From the NCBI GenBank assembly GCA_903829855.1, contig CAIKRN010000113.1, forward strand, positions 1 to 12,909: a stretch of 12,909 nt of DNA, in the 5' to 3' direction. The position numbers were made by a program, and so were the translations under genes. The notes beneath the pieces are model-generated. The model was not told where the DNA came from. It searched no databases and saw nothing but the letters and a program-made list of their open reading frames with translations. The DNA comes from an uncultured Opitutia bacterium. GTDB lineage: Bacteria; Verrucomicrobiota; Verrucomicrobiia; Opitutales; UBA953. This document shows, one piece after another, positions 1 to 6,969 of the stretch (its first letter is position 1; every line of letters begins with the position of its first letter).

Positions 1-1992
1 CTGCGCGATGCCTTCGGCGGTTGGAATGCCGCCCGCAAGGCCGCCGCGATTGCGGCGGCGGCGGAGCAACGCCGTAAGGCCACCATCGCCTCGGAATTAC
101 GTCGTAAGCAACAGGAGGTCGTCGGTGCTACCATGGTCGCACCCTTGCCCATTAAGCCAGCCGTCAAGGCGAAGGCTCCCGAGGTTGAGATCATTGATAT
201 TCCTCACGAAGGCCCAGCGGAAGCAATCGGCCCCGAGACCGTCAAACCTGAGTCCGTCACGATTACTCCCACGGCTGATCAGAAGTCGGAACCGAAGGTC
301 GAGGATAAACCTGAGCCCAAAGTTGAACTAAAGCCTGAACCAAAGCCCGAGCGTAAGCCGCCGGAGCCACTCGGGACGAGTGTTGGCAAGGTGCAGGTTG
401 TGAAGCTGGAAAAGATCGAACGGGCCACTGCCAGTCAGGTCCTCAAGCGTCGCGGTGATTATGTCTTCCCGATGGTGAACATGTTAAATGCCCCAGCGGC
501 CGCGGGCACTGTCGTGCCAGAGGATTTCCGGAAGCGGGCCTCCGATCTCATTGAGACCCTCAAGCAATTCAAGGTGGATTGTGTTCCCGTCGACGCTGCC
601 AACGGCATCGACGTAGGCATCCAGCAAGGACCTTCCATCACGCGCTATGAAATTAAGCCTGCACCGGGGGTGCGCGTGGAGAAGATTGCCAACCTTTCGA
701 ACAATATCGCGATGAACCTCGAAGCTGAGGCGGTGCGTATCCTCGCGCCTGTCCCCGGGAAGGGCACGGTCGGCATCGAGATTCCCAATAAGAACCGCAA
801 GGATGTGCTCCTGCGCGAGATCATCGAATCCAAGGCGTGGGCGGAAGCAGCGATGGAACTGCCAGTCGTGCTCGGCGTGGATAGTGTGACCAACAAGCCG
901 GTTATTCAGGATCTCGCTAAGATGCCCCACGCACTCATCGCCGGCGCCACCGGTCAGGGCAAGTCTGTCTGCATTAATGCCATTATCGTTTCACTCCTCT
1001 ATCGCTGCACGCCCGAGGACCTGCGCTTCATCATGGTCGACCCGAAGGTGGTCGAGTTGCAGATTTATAATAACCTGCCTCACCTGCTGATCCCGGTCGA
1101 GACCGACCCCAAGCGCGTACCTGTCGCATTGAAGTGGCTCATCGCTGAGATGCAGCGCCGCTACAAGATTTTCGCTAAGTGTGGCGTGAAGAATATCACT
1201 GGCTTCAACACTAAGTTGGCCAAGGAGGTTGGGGTGCCGAAGCAGGAAGAGCTCGCGCTGAGCCCAGAAGAGCAGGCGGCGGCGGTGGCGGCGGCGGAAG
1301 AAGTGATCGACGACGGCGTGCAGATTCCGACGGAAAAGCTGCCCTACATCGTTTGCATTATCGATGAGATGGCCGATTTGATGATGGTGGCCGCGCAAGA
1401 TATCGAGACCTCGGTGGCGCGTATCGCCCAGCTCGCCCGGGCCGCCGGGATTCACCTCGTGCTCGCTACCCAGCGACCTTCGACGGATGTCATCACCGGG
1501 CTCATTAAGGCGAACCTCCCGACCCGCATCGGCTTCAAGGTCTCTTCGCAGATCGACTCGCGCACCATCCTGGACCGCGGTGGCGCCGAGACGCTGGTTG
1601 GCCGTGGCGACATGCTTTTCGTGCCCCCAGGGAGCGCCACCCTTAATCGTGTCCAGGGAGCCTTCGTTGGTGAGCAGGAAGTTGCTGCGATCGTCGAATA
1701 CCTGGCTGAAAAGAATGGCAAACCCGAGTTCGCTCAAGACGTCATCAAGGCCATCAAGGATGGCGCCGAAAGTGGCGAAGAGGGAGGCGAGGATGGTGAG
1801 GACGGCGAAGATCCCCTCGTCGCGCAGAGCTGGGCGATTATCAAGGAGACGCGCCGGGCGTCGGTCTCATTACTGCAGCGTCGTCTGAAGCTCGGCTATA
1901 ACCGGGCCGCGCGCATTATGGATATTCTGCACGACAAAGGCTATGTCGGTCCCGAGAATGGCTCGAGCCCGCGCGAAGTCCTCGTCGACTAA
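1..1992 (+). CDS. ftsK: DNA translocase FtsK/SpoIIIE (3' part, 5' end outside window)
   Basis: This is an ATP-driven double-stranded DNA pump that clears chromosome termini through the division septum. The frame is open from base 1, so the N-terminal membrane domain lies upstream; an internal ATG at 133 should not be taken as the start. Visible order: an Ala/Arg-rich basic segment (1-130); a Pro/Lys/Glu linker with repeated KPEP-like units (about 297-362); the FtsK alpha domain (about 450-800); the RecA-like motor with Walker A GATGQGKS (943-966) and Walker B YIVCIIDEM (1345-1371); the conserved ATQRPSTDVITG and DRGGAETLVGRGDM segments; an 18-residue Asp/Glu/Gly linker (1759-1812); and a C-terminal winged-helix gamma domain (1810-1989), which in this family reads KOPS-type polarity sequences. 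An Ala/Glu-rich insertion (about 1250-1310) sits just before Walker B. The gene ends at a terminator. The family call is very secure; the choice between FtsK and SpoIIIE is only naming. Confidence 0.97.
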   Translation: MRDAFGGWNAARKAAAIAAAAEQRRKATIASELRRKQQEVVGATMVAPLPIKPAVKAKAPEVEIIDIPHEGPAEAIGPETVKPESVTITPTADQKSEPKVEDKPEPKVELKPEPKPERKPPEPLGTSVGKVQVVKLEKIERATASQVLKRRGDYVFPMVNMLNAPAAAGTVVPEDFRKRASDLIETLKQFKVDCVPVDAANGIDVGIQQGPSITRYEIKPAPGVRVEKIANLSNNIAMNLEAEAVRILAPVPGKGTVGIEIPNKNRKDVLLREIIESKAWAEAAMELPVVLGVDSVTNKPVIQDLAKMPHALIAGATGQGKSVCINAIIVSLLYRCTPEDLRFIMVDPKVVELQIYNNLPHLLIPVETDPKRVPVALKWLIAEMQRRYKIFAKCGVKNITGFNTKLAKEVGVPKQEELALSPEEQAAAVAAAEEVIDDGVQIPTEKLPYIVCIIDEMADLMMVAAQDIETSVARIAQLARAAGIHLVLATQRPSTDVITGLIKANLPTRIGFKVSSQIDSRTILDRGGAETLVGRGDMLFVPPGSATLNRVQGAFVGEQEVAAIVEYLAEKNGKPEFAQDVIKAIKDGAESGEEGGEDGEDGEDPLVAQSWAIIKETRRASVSLLQRRLKLGYNRAARIMDILHDKGYVGPENGSSPREVLVD

Positions 1993-2011
1993 GGTTGGCG
2001 CTAGGCCAAAG

Positions 2012-2046
2012 AAGAACCCCGGGCTCCTGCGAGGTCCGGGGTTCTT
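2012..2046. terminator. Bidirectional terminator between ftsK and a convergent small gene
   Basis: Perfect 11-bp stem: AAGAACCCCGG (2012-2022) pairs with CCGGGGTTCTT (2036-2046) around a 13-base loop. The right arm runs into a T-rich tract on the plus strand, and the minus strand also reads a T-rich stretch after the hairpin. It lies 19 bases after the ftsK stop and 18 bases after the stop of the convergent minus-strand gene, so it can end both transcripts. Confidence 0.9.
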
Positions 2047-2064
2047 TGCTTTCGGCGCGGAAGC

Positions 2065-2280
2065 TTACTGCTTCTTCTTTTTCTTCTCGGGTGGCAGCGC
2101 GGTGGGCGGCGGAATGACGGGCGGCGGCACGTCCTTGGTCGGGTCAACCGTTGGGGCGGGGGCGGCCGGATCGTAGAAAGGCTTAGGGGCGGGGGTGGCT
2201 GGCGCTTCTTTGGTCGGTGCCGTATCGGCGGCCTGCGCGAGCGTGGCGGCGAAGAGGCATGCGAGGAAGATTTTGTTCAT
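2065..2280 (-). CDS. Small secreted Pro/Lys-rich protein, 71 aa, unknown function
   Basis: I do not recognise this protein. It starts MNKIFLACLFAATLAQA, a good Sec signal peptide with probable cleavage after AQA (residue 17). The mature part of about 54 residues is low-complexity: rich in Pro, Ala and Thr, with a PPPVIPPP stretch and a run of five lysines before the final Gln. It therefore looks like a short, disordered, basic exported peptide. The start is the ATG at 2280; a longer in-frame extension exists but would bury the signal peptide, so I reject it. No Shine-Dalgarno sequence is visible, and a promoter-like element lies only 10-41 bases upstream, implying a leaderless or nearly leaderless mRNA. 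It is convergent with ftsK and ends at the shared terminator. A second small secreted protein gene lies upstream on the same strand. The export signal is reasonably sure; no function can be assigned. Confidence 0.72.
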   Translation of the reverse strand: MNKIFLACLFAATLAQAADTAPTKEAPATPAPKPFYDPAAPAPTVDPTKDVPPPVIPPPTALPPEKKKKKQ

Positions 2281-2290
2281 GGGGTTGAAT

Positions 2291-2321
2291 CTGATACAGC
2301 CATGCGCCGAGAAGGTTGCAA
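2291..2321 (-). promoter_or_regulatory. Putative promoter of the 71-aa secreted protein gene
   Basis: Read on the minus strand: TTGCAA (2316-2321) as -35, a 19-base spacer, and TATCAG (2291-2296) as -10. The -10 ends 10 bases before the ATG at 2280, so transcription would begin within a few bases of the start codon. The same TTGNAA-N19-TATNAN layout precedes the 161-aa gene nearby, which strengthens both calls although each hexamer is imperfect and the spacer is long. Confidence 0.45.
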
Positions 2322-2350
2322 CTGCCTGGTGATAGATTTCAGTTGGGCAC

Positions 2351-2376
2351 AAAAAAGCCCCGCTGGGCGGGGCTTT
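2351..2376 (-). terminator. Rho-independent terminator of the 161-aa secreted protein gene
   Basis: 10-bp stem AAAGCCCCGC (2354-2363) / GCGGGGCTTT (2367-2376) with a 3-base loop. Read on the minus strand, the hairpin ends in six consecutive Ts (complement of 2351-2356). It begins 16 bases after the stop codon at 2393. This is a classic intrinsic terminator, and it separates this transcript from the downstream 71-aa gene. Confidence 0.9.
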
Positions 2377-2392
2377 GGGAGGCCTGAGGGGC

Positions 2393-2878
2393 TTAGGCGT
2401 CCTTGGCGGCTTTCTTCGCTTTCGGAGCCTTGGGCTCCGGAGTGGCGTCGGCGTTTTCGTTAGCGGGTGCTTTGGATTTCTCCGCCGCGTTTTGGGCGTC
2501 CACTTCCTTCTTCGCTTTCTTAATTTCCTTGGCGGCGGCGACGGTGCCAGCGACCGCGACTTCGACAACCTTCCCGGTGGCGGGGGCGGCCTTATCGGTG
2601 CCGATGGCGGCGAGCTTATCGGCTTCCGCTTGGGCGGCCTTGGCGGCTTCGAGTGCAATTTGGGTCGCGGCGTCGACGGAGTTGGCCACCAGGGAGGCAG
2701 GCTCAGCGGCCGCCGCAGCTTTATCGTCGGCCTTGGGTTTCTTCTTCGCGTCGACGGGAGTCTGGCCTGGATCGAGCGTCACCGTGGCCTTGTTTGATGT
2801 CGGCTTCGTCGTGGTGGTGTTCGTGGCGGCAGAGGCCAAGGCTGCGGCGGCGAGGAGGGTAAGAGCGCTGATCTTCAT
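2393..2878 (-). CDS. Secreted Ala/Lys-rich helical protein, 161 aa, unknown function
   Basis: I do not recognise this protein. It begins MKISALTLLAAAALASA, a clear Sec signal peptide with cleavage near residue 17. The mature protein is strongly biased to Ala, Lys, Glu and Thr. It has a Thr-rich start, a probably helical Ala/Glu/Lys middle (residues about 60-130, e.g. AAKAAQAEADKLA), and a basic Pro/Ala/Lys tail ending PKAKKAAKDA that resembles histone H1-like tails. There is no cysteine, no enzyme motif and no transmembrane segment after the signal. The frame is open far upstream, but only the ATG at 2878 gives the signal peptide and lies 7 bases after a promoter-like -10. It has its own terminator. 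With the 71-aa gene it forms a pair of short exported cationic proteins in single-gene transcripts. A periplasmic or envelope-binding role is possible but not shown. Confidence 0.75.
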   Translation of the reverse strand: MKISALTLLAAAALASAATNTTTTKPTSNKATVTLDPGQTPVDAKKKPKADDKAAAAAEPASLVANSVDAATQIALEAAKAAQAEADKLAAIGTDKAAPATGKVVEVAVAGTVAAAKEIKKAKKEVDAQNAAEKSKAPANENADATPEPKAPKAKKAAKDA

Positions 2879-3198
2879 AATGACTATAATACACCATGCC
2901 CGCTGGGCAGTTTCAACCTTTGTTGAGGGCCAAGCAGAAGCGGTCGGTCTGGAGGGCGGAAAAAGGCCAATAAATAGGCTAATTCCCGTTCCTGGCCTCG
3001 AAGCGAGAGCGTGAGAGATCTGCTGAATCCCTGCGTAATGCATTCTTGGATAACCCGGAGTGGGGCGCTGTTCGGTCAGCGTTTGGCTAGGGTTAATTTG
3101 CGGGTAGAGGGAGATGCGGGTCGATGGCCTTTTAAAATTTCGGCACTGACTCTCTATTGGCTTGCTCGCACAAGGCTTTCCACAATCTGACCGCTTCG
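2879..3198. other. Intergenic region between the divergent 161-aa gene and can
   Basis: This non-coding stretch of 320 bases carries the minus-strand promoter at its left end. Near the right end, an AT-rich patch around 3131-3140 contains TAAAAT (3133-3138), 60 bases before the can start. It could be the -10 of the carbonic anhydrase promoter, but I see no convincing -35 at the right distance. No RNA gene, repeat or conserved small ORF was recognised. Confidence 0.5.
2886..2916 (-). promoter_or_regulatory. Putative promoter of the 161-aa secreted protein gene
   Basis: Read on the minus strand: TTGAAA (2911-2916), a 19-base spacer, TATTAT (2886-2891). Only 7 bases separate the -10 from the ATG at 2878, which predicts a leaderless transcript. 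The overlapping ACTATAAT on the plus strand also contains TATAAT (2885-2890), but no plausible -35 precedes it and the next plus-strand gene is about 300 bases away. Confidence 0.5.
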
Positions 3199-3864
3199 AT
3201 GTCCTCCATCGAAAATTTGTTCGGCAAAAATCGCGAGTGGTCGGAAGGCGTTCGACTCCGCGACCCCTCCTTTTTCGAGAAACTGTCCAGGCAGCAGTCA
3301 CCCCGCTACCTTTGGATTGGTTGTTCGGATAGCCGAGTGCCGGCCAATGAGATTGTCGGGCTGCTCCCCGGTGAACTCTTCGTCCATCGCAACGTCGCCA
3401 ACGTCGTCGTGCATACCGACCTAAATTGCCTCTCGGTGCTCCAATACGCGGTCGATGTGCTCAAGGTCGAGCACGTCATCGTTTGCGGTCACTACGGATG
3501 CGGCGGCGTGCAGGCATCGCTCGAGCGGCGCAAGGTGGGTCTCGTCGATAACTGGCTACGGCATGTTCGCGATGTGCACCATAAGCATGCGCTGACCGTT
3601 GAATCAGTACTTGGTCCAGCGAAGCTCGACACGCTCTGCGAGCTCAATGTCATCGAGCAGGCGGCGAACGTCTGTCAAACGACCATCATGCAGGACGCTT
3701 GGGCGCGCGGCCAGAAGGTTGAGGTGCATTCTTGGATCTACGGCCTCCGCGACGGCTTGATTAAGGACCTCGGGCTGAATGTCTCCGCGCTTGAGGGGCT
3801 GACGCCTGCCTACGGCAAGGTGCTTGCCCGCTATCGCCGGATGGGGGGAACTGCTGGGGGATAG
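3199..3864 (+). CDS. can: Beta-class carbonic anhydrase (Can-like)
   Basis: This enzyme interconverts CO2 and bicarbonate in the cytoplasm and supplies bicarbonate for carboxylations. The 221-aa product aligns by eye with E. coli Can along its length. It has GCSDSR with Cys42 and Asp44/Arg46, the GELFVHRNVAN segment, TDLNCLSVLQYAVDVL, and CGHYGCGG with His98 and Cys101. The zinc ligands Cys42, His98 and Cys101 and the Asp44/Arg46 dyad fall at the same numbers as in E. coli. LDTLCELNVIEQ follows, as in the family. The ATG at 3199 is chosen because MSSIENLFGKNREWSEG matches the family N-terminus; a TTG 42 bases upstream in frame would add 14 unrelated residues. No clear ribosome binding site is visible. 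radC follows after 40 bases on the same strand. Confidence 0.97.
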   Translation: MSSIENLFGKNREWSEGVRLRDPSFFEKLSRQQSPRYLWIGCSDSRVPANEIVGLLPGELFVHRNVANVVVHTDLNCLSVLQYAVDVLKVEHVIVCGHYGCGGVQASLERRKVGLVDNWLRHVRDVHHKHALTVESVLGPAKLDTLCELNVIEQAANVCQTTIMQDAWARGQKVEVHSWIYGLRDGLIKDLGLNVSALEGLTPAYGKVLARYRRMGGTAGG

Positions 3865-3874
3865 GTCGCATTGA

Positions 3875-3890
3875 GCCGCCGGGTGGCGGC
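3875..3890 (+). other. GC-rich hairpin between can and radC
   Basis: Perfect 6-bp inverted repeat GCCGCC / GGCGGC with the 4-base loop GGGT, starting 10 bases after the can stop and ending 14 bases before the radC start. No T-run follows, so it is not a convincing intrinsic terminator. It could be an attenuating or mRNA-stabilising hairpin, or chance in GC-rich DNA. Confidence 0.3.
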
Positions 3891-3904
3891 GGCAAACTGC
3901 GGCG

Positions 3905-4585
3905 ATGATTCCTCAGGATAGGCCGCGAGAACGGCTCGTTCGTCTCGGCCCTCGGGCTTTGCTTGATACAGAGCTCATCGAATTACTCATCGGGACGGGC
4001 ACCAAGGGTGCACCCGCACCACAGGTTGCTGCGGCCTTGCTGGCGGAATCGGGTACGTTGGCGGCGTTGGCGACTTGGGACACCCATGACTTCGGTCGGG
4101 TGCACGGCCTGGGCCCCGCTAAAGCGGCGGAGCTTACCGCCGCAATGGAGCTGGCGCGGCGTATCCGCGAGCGGGCGCATGATCCGGGCGAGAAACTCGA
4201 TGCCCCTGCCAAAGTCTGGGCCCGGCTGGAGCCCTTTTCAGCTGGTCTCTCGGTGGAGAAGTGTTGGGTGCTTTGCTTAAACCGCCGCAACCGGTTATTG
4301 GCCTTACATGAAGTGAGCTCGGGTACGGCGACGAGCTCCCTGCTGCACCCGCGCGAGGTGTTCCGGCAGGCCCTGAAGCACGCCGCCTCGGCAGCGATTG
4401 TCGCCCATAACCATCCCAGTGGCGACCCTTCGCCCAGCCCCGCCGACCGGGCGGTCACCCGTCAACTGGCGGACGCTGGGCGGGTCGTGGGCGTCGAATT
4501 ACTGGATCATGTCGTCATTGGCCGTCCAGAATCCGATCCCGCGGGTAAGGGTTGGTTCAGTTTCGGCGAGGCAGGCTTGATTTAG
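3905..4585 (+). CDS. radC: RadC family JAB1/MPN protein (UPF0758)
   Basis: Full-length RadC-family protein of 226 aa; E. coli RadC is of similar size. The N-terminus RPRERLVRLGPRALLDTELI and LLIGTGTKG are family signatures. Residues about 62-85 (DFGRVHGLGPAKAAEL) form a helix-hairpin-helix, a DNA-contact module. The C-terminal half is a JAB1/MPN metal-binding fold with a complete JAMM set: Glu136, His168-Asn-His170 (HNHPSGDPSPSPAD), Ser178 and Asp181. The zinc site predicts a metallohydrolase, but the cellular role is uncertain; the old DNA-repair attribution in E. coli is not well supported, and other family members act in transformation or mobile elements. The ATG at 3905 fits the family start. 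It sits between can and the cytochrome gene with short gaps (40 and 37 bases), so shared transcription is possible, though a functional link is not evident. Confidence 0.95.
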   Translation: MIPQDRPRERLVRLGPRALLDTELIELLIGTGTKGAPAPQVAAALLAESGTLAALATWDTHDFGRVHGLGPAKAAELTAAMELARRIRERAHDPGEKLDAPAKVWARLEPFSAGLSVEKCWVLCLNRRNRLLALHEVSSGTATSSLLHPREVFRQALKHAASAAIVAHNHPSGDPSPSPADRAVTRQLADAGRVVGVELLDHVVIGRPESDPAGKGWFSFGEAGLI

Positions 4586-4606
4586 AGGAACTTGCCGATG
4601 ATGTTG

Positions 4607-4619
4607 GGGGTCTTACCCC
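4607..4619 (+). promoter_or_regulatory. Small hairpin just upstream of the cytochrome/PA14 gene start
   Basis: GGGGT (4607-4611) pairs with ACCCC (4615-4619) around a 3-base loop, ending three bases before the ATG at 4623. The alternative register TGGGG/CCCCA is also possible. There is no Shine-Dalgarno sequence in this 37-base gap. The hairpin lies where an initiating ribosome would sit and could dampen translation; chance is also plausible. Confidence 0.25.
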
Positions 4620-4622
4620 AGT

Positions 4623-6965
4623 ATGCCCCTTGCCCGTGTCACCAAGGTCTCTTTGGCCCTGATTTTTGTCGCTGTCGCCGCTTTTGGCTTTCGGCAGGGG
4701 AAGCGCTATTATAAGAAGAATATCGCTGCCCCGCGGACGGGGGAGGTCGTCTACCGGGAGGAGTGCATGCGCTGCCATGGTCCCGTGGGTCAGGGTGTCG
4801 CCGGGAAGGCGGATGAGCCGCTCGTCGGGGAAAAGTCTCCCACGTTTTTGGCCAAGTATATCTCGCGTGAAATGCCAGAGGACGACGTGGGGTCGCTTTC
4901 CTTGGCGGAGTCGGCGGCCTCCGCTGAATACATCCACAAAGCTTTCTACTCCGCCGAAGCGCGGGCGCGCAATAGCCCCCCGCGCATCGAGCTCGCTCAC
5001 CTGACGGACCGTCAATACCGCGAGAGTATGGCCGATCTCCTCGGCTCCCTGCGTCGTACCACCTCCACGAATATCTCTGGTGGCCTCGCCGCGAATTACC
5101 GCGAGCGTCCGCCGCGCGATCCGGCCAAGCCCGACCAGGATAAGCCAGAGGTGCGCTTCAAGGACGGGATCGACCCCGTCATCGATTTCGATTTTGGCGC
5201 GAAGCCGCCGGAAAAGGGGACTTACACCGAGCGTTTCGCCATTAACTGGAGCGGCTCTCTCCTTGTGCCTGATTCAGGCGAGTACGACTTCCGCGTCACT
5301 ACCCCGAATGGCGCTCGGCTCTACGTCAATGCGCCCGAGAACGGCAGCGAGAAGAACGCCCTCATCGACCTATGGGTGAGCTCCGGCATGACGCGCACGG
5401 CGTCGGCGCCGAAGTTTCTCATCGGTGGACGCAGTTACCCGCTGAAGCTCGAGTTCTTCAAGTTCAAGGACAAGGGGGCCGCCATCAAACTTGAGTGGCG
5501 GCCGCCGGGCGGCGCGTGGACGGTGATCCCCGCGGAGAATCTTTCGCCGAAGTTTTCCAGCAGCGTTGACGTGGTCGACGTGTCCCTGCCGCCCGATGAT
5601 AGCAGTATTGGTTATGAGCGAGGCGTCTCCGTCTCGCGCGAGTGGACCGAAGCCATCGCCAAGGGGGCCTTGCAGGTCTCTGCGCTGATTGGGCCGAATC
5701 TCTTCGCCCTCGCTGGCACCAAGGCCGACGCTCCTGATCGTGCCGAGAAGCTGAAGGCTTTCTCCCTGCGCTTTGCCCAACTAGCATACCGCCGCCCACT
5801 CGTGTCGGCTCAGAAGGCCGACATCGAGAGAATCTACGCCGCCGGGCTACCGGCCGAGGTTGCCACCAAGCGCGCCTTCATCTTCACACTCTCTTCGCCT
5901 TACTTCCTGTACCCCGGTGCGGGGCCCCAGGATGACTACGCCGTCGCCTCACGCCTCGCCCTCGCCCTGTGGGATTCAGTGCCCGACGAAGCCCTCCTGA
6001 AGTCCGCCGCCGCCGGTGCGCTCCATGACGACAAGCAGGTACGCACCCACGCGCAGCGCATGATGAAGGACCCGCGAGCCCGCTCCAAGATGCGCGATTT
6101 CCTGCATCACTGGCTGCATGTCGAAGAAGGATCCGAAATCGCCAAGGACCAGAAGGCGTATCCCGGCTTCGACCAGGGCGTGGTCATGGACCTTCGCACC
6201 TCACTGGATTTGTTTTCCGAAAGCGTGGTTTGGTCGGAGGCGTCCGACTATCGCCAGTTACTCCTCAGTGACACCATTCTGATGAATGACCGCCTAGCGA
6301 AGTTCTATGGTCAGAAGATCTCGCCAGGCTCCGGTTTCCAGCCCGTGAAGATGGATGCCGACCAGCGGGCCGGCGTGCTCACGCATCCCTACGTCCTTGC
6401 GACCTTCTCCTACACCAAGTCCTCTTCGCCGATTCATCGCGGCGTTTTCGTCACGCGTAATATTCTCGGACGGATGCTGAAGCCGCCACCCATGGCGATT
6501 GCGTTCATGGATGATAAATTCGATCCCTCTTTCACAATGCGGGAGAAGGTCACCGAGCTCACCGCCAAGCCGGCCTGCCAGTCGTGTCACGTGACCATCA
6601 ATCCGCTCGGCTTCAGCTTCGAACGCTTTGACGCCGTGGGCCGTATTCGCGAGACTGACAATAAGAAGCCCGTTGATACTTCGGCTGATTATACCGCCGC
6701 CGATGGCTCGGTCATTAAACTCACGGGCGCCCGCGACGTTGCCGTCCATGCCGCCGAAAGCCAGGCGGGCCAGGCGGGCTTTGTCCGGAATATTTTTCAC
6801 TCGCTCATCAAGCAGCCGCCCGCCGCGTATTCGCCGGAATTACTCGGCCAGATGACGGATAAATTCCGAGCCGATCATTTCCACGTGCGCAACCTCGCCA
6901 TCGAGGTCGCCGTCGTAGCAGCCCTCCAGCCGAACCCCACTCAAATCCCCTCGCTTAACCGCTAA
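4623..6965 (+). CDS. Membrane-anchored cytochrome c / PA14 / DUF1592-DUF1588-DUF1585 protein
   Basis: Large exported multidomain protein (780 aa) of a type typical of Planctomycetota and Verrucomicrobiota. In order: an uncleaved N-terminal membrane helix (residues about 7-23); a cytochrome c domain with heme site Cys48-Met-Arg-Cys51-His52 and a likely axial Met84 (EMPEDD); a DUF1587 (PSD3)-like segment (LTDRQYRESMADLLG, 127-141); a PA14-like beta domain (about 178-310), usually linked to carbohydrate binding; DUF1595 (about 380-407, AYRRPLVSAQ); DUF1592 (about 425-550); DUF1588 (PSCyt3, about 580-690) with a second CXXCH at Cys652-Cys655-His656; and DUF1585 (about 700-775, FVRNIFHSLIKQPP). 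PA14 placed inside this series is notable. Function is unknown; it may be a periplasmic di-heme redox protein acting on or bound to glycans (inference). It is 4 bases upstream of the DUF1552 gene, so co-translated or co-transcribed. Confidence 0.93.
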   Translation: MPLARVTKVSLALIFVAVAAFGFRQGKRYYKKNIAAPRTGEVVYREECMRCHGPVGQGVAGKADEPLVGEKSPTFLAKYISREMPEDDVGSLSLAESAASAEYIHKAFYSAEARARNSPPRIELAHLTDRQYRESMADLLGSLRRTTSTNISGGLAANYRERPPRDPAKPDQDKPEVRFKDGIDPVIDFDFGAKPPEKGTYTERFAINWSGSLLVPDSGEYDFRVTTPNGARLYVNAPENGSEKNALIDLWVSSGMTRTASAPKFLIGGRSYPLKLEFFKFKDKGAAIKLEWRPPGGAWTVIPAENLSPKFSSSVDVVDVSLPPDDSSIGYERGVSVSREWTEAIAKGALQVSALIGPNLFALAGTKADAPDRAEKLKAFSLRFAQLAYRRPLVSAQKADIERIYAAGLPAEVATKRAFIFTLSSPYFLYPGAGPQDDYAVASRLALALWDSVPDEALLKSAAAGALHDDKQVRTHAQRMMKDPRARSKMRDFLHHWLHVEEGSEIAKDQKAYPGFDQGVVMDLRTSLDLFSESVVWSEASDYRQLLLSDTILMNDRLAKFYGQKISPGSGFQPVKMDADQRAGVLTHPYVLATFSYTKSSSPIHRGVFVTRNILGRMLKPPPMAIAFMDDKFDPSFTMREKVTELTAKPACQSCHVTINPLGFSFERFDAVGRIRETDNKKPVDTSADYTAADGSVIKLTGARDVAVHAAESQAGQAGFVRNIFHSLIKQPPAAYSPELLGQMTDKFRADHFHVRNLAIEVAVVAALQPNPTQIPSLNR

Positions 6966-6969
6966 GACC

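Noticed and set aside
8..331. Plus-strand frame of 107 codons at the window start
   Set aside because: Arg/Ser/Pro-rich out-of-frame reading of the ftsK linker region; the ftsK frame is open from base 1 and explains the sequence.
991..1737. Long minus-strand open frame (248 codons) inside ftsK
   Set aside because: It is antisense to the FtsK motor domain, which carries all conserved motifs in the plus frame. The translation is Arg/His/Leu-rich with no family signature, as expected for the shadow of a GC-rich gene.
2375..3014. Plus-strand frames opposite the small secreted genes (140 and 203 codons)
   Set aside because: Gly/Phe- or Ala-rich mirror images of the Ala/Lys-rich minus-strand gene, running across its terminator and promoter; no motif.
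2879..3301. Upstream extension of the 161-aa secreted protein frame into the can region
   Set aside because: It would bury the signal peptide, read through the promoter and overlap the carbonic anhydrase start; the ATG at 2878 fits better.
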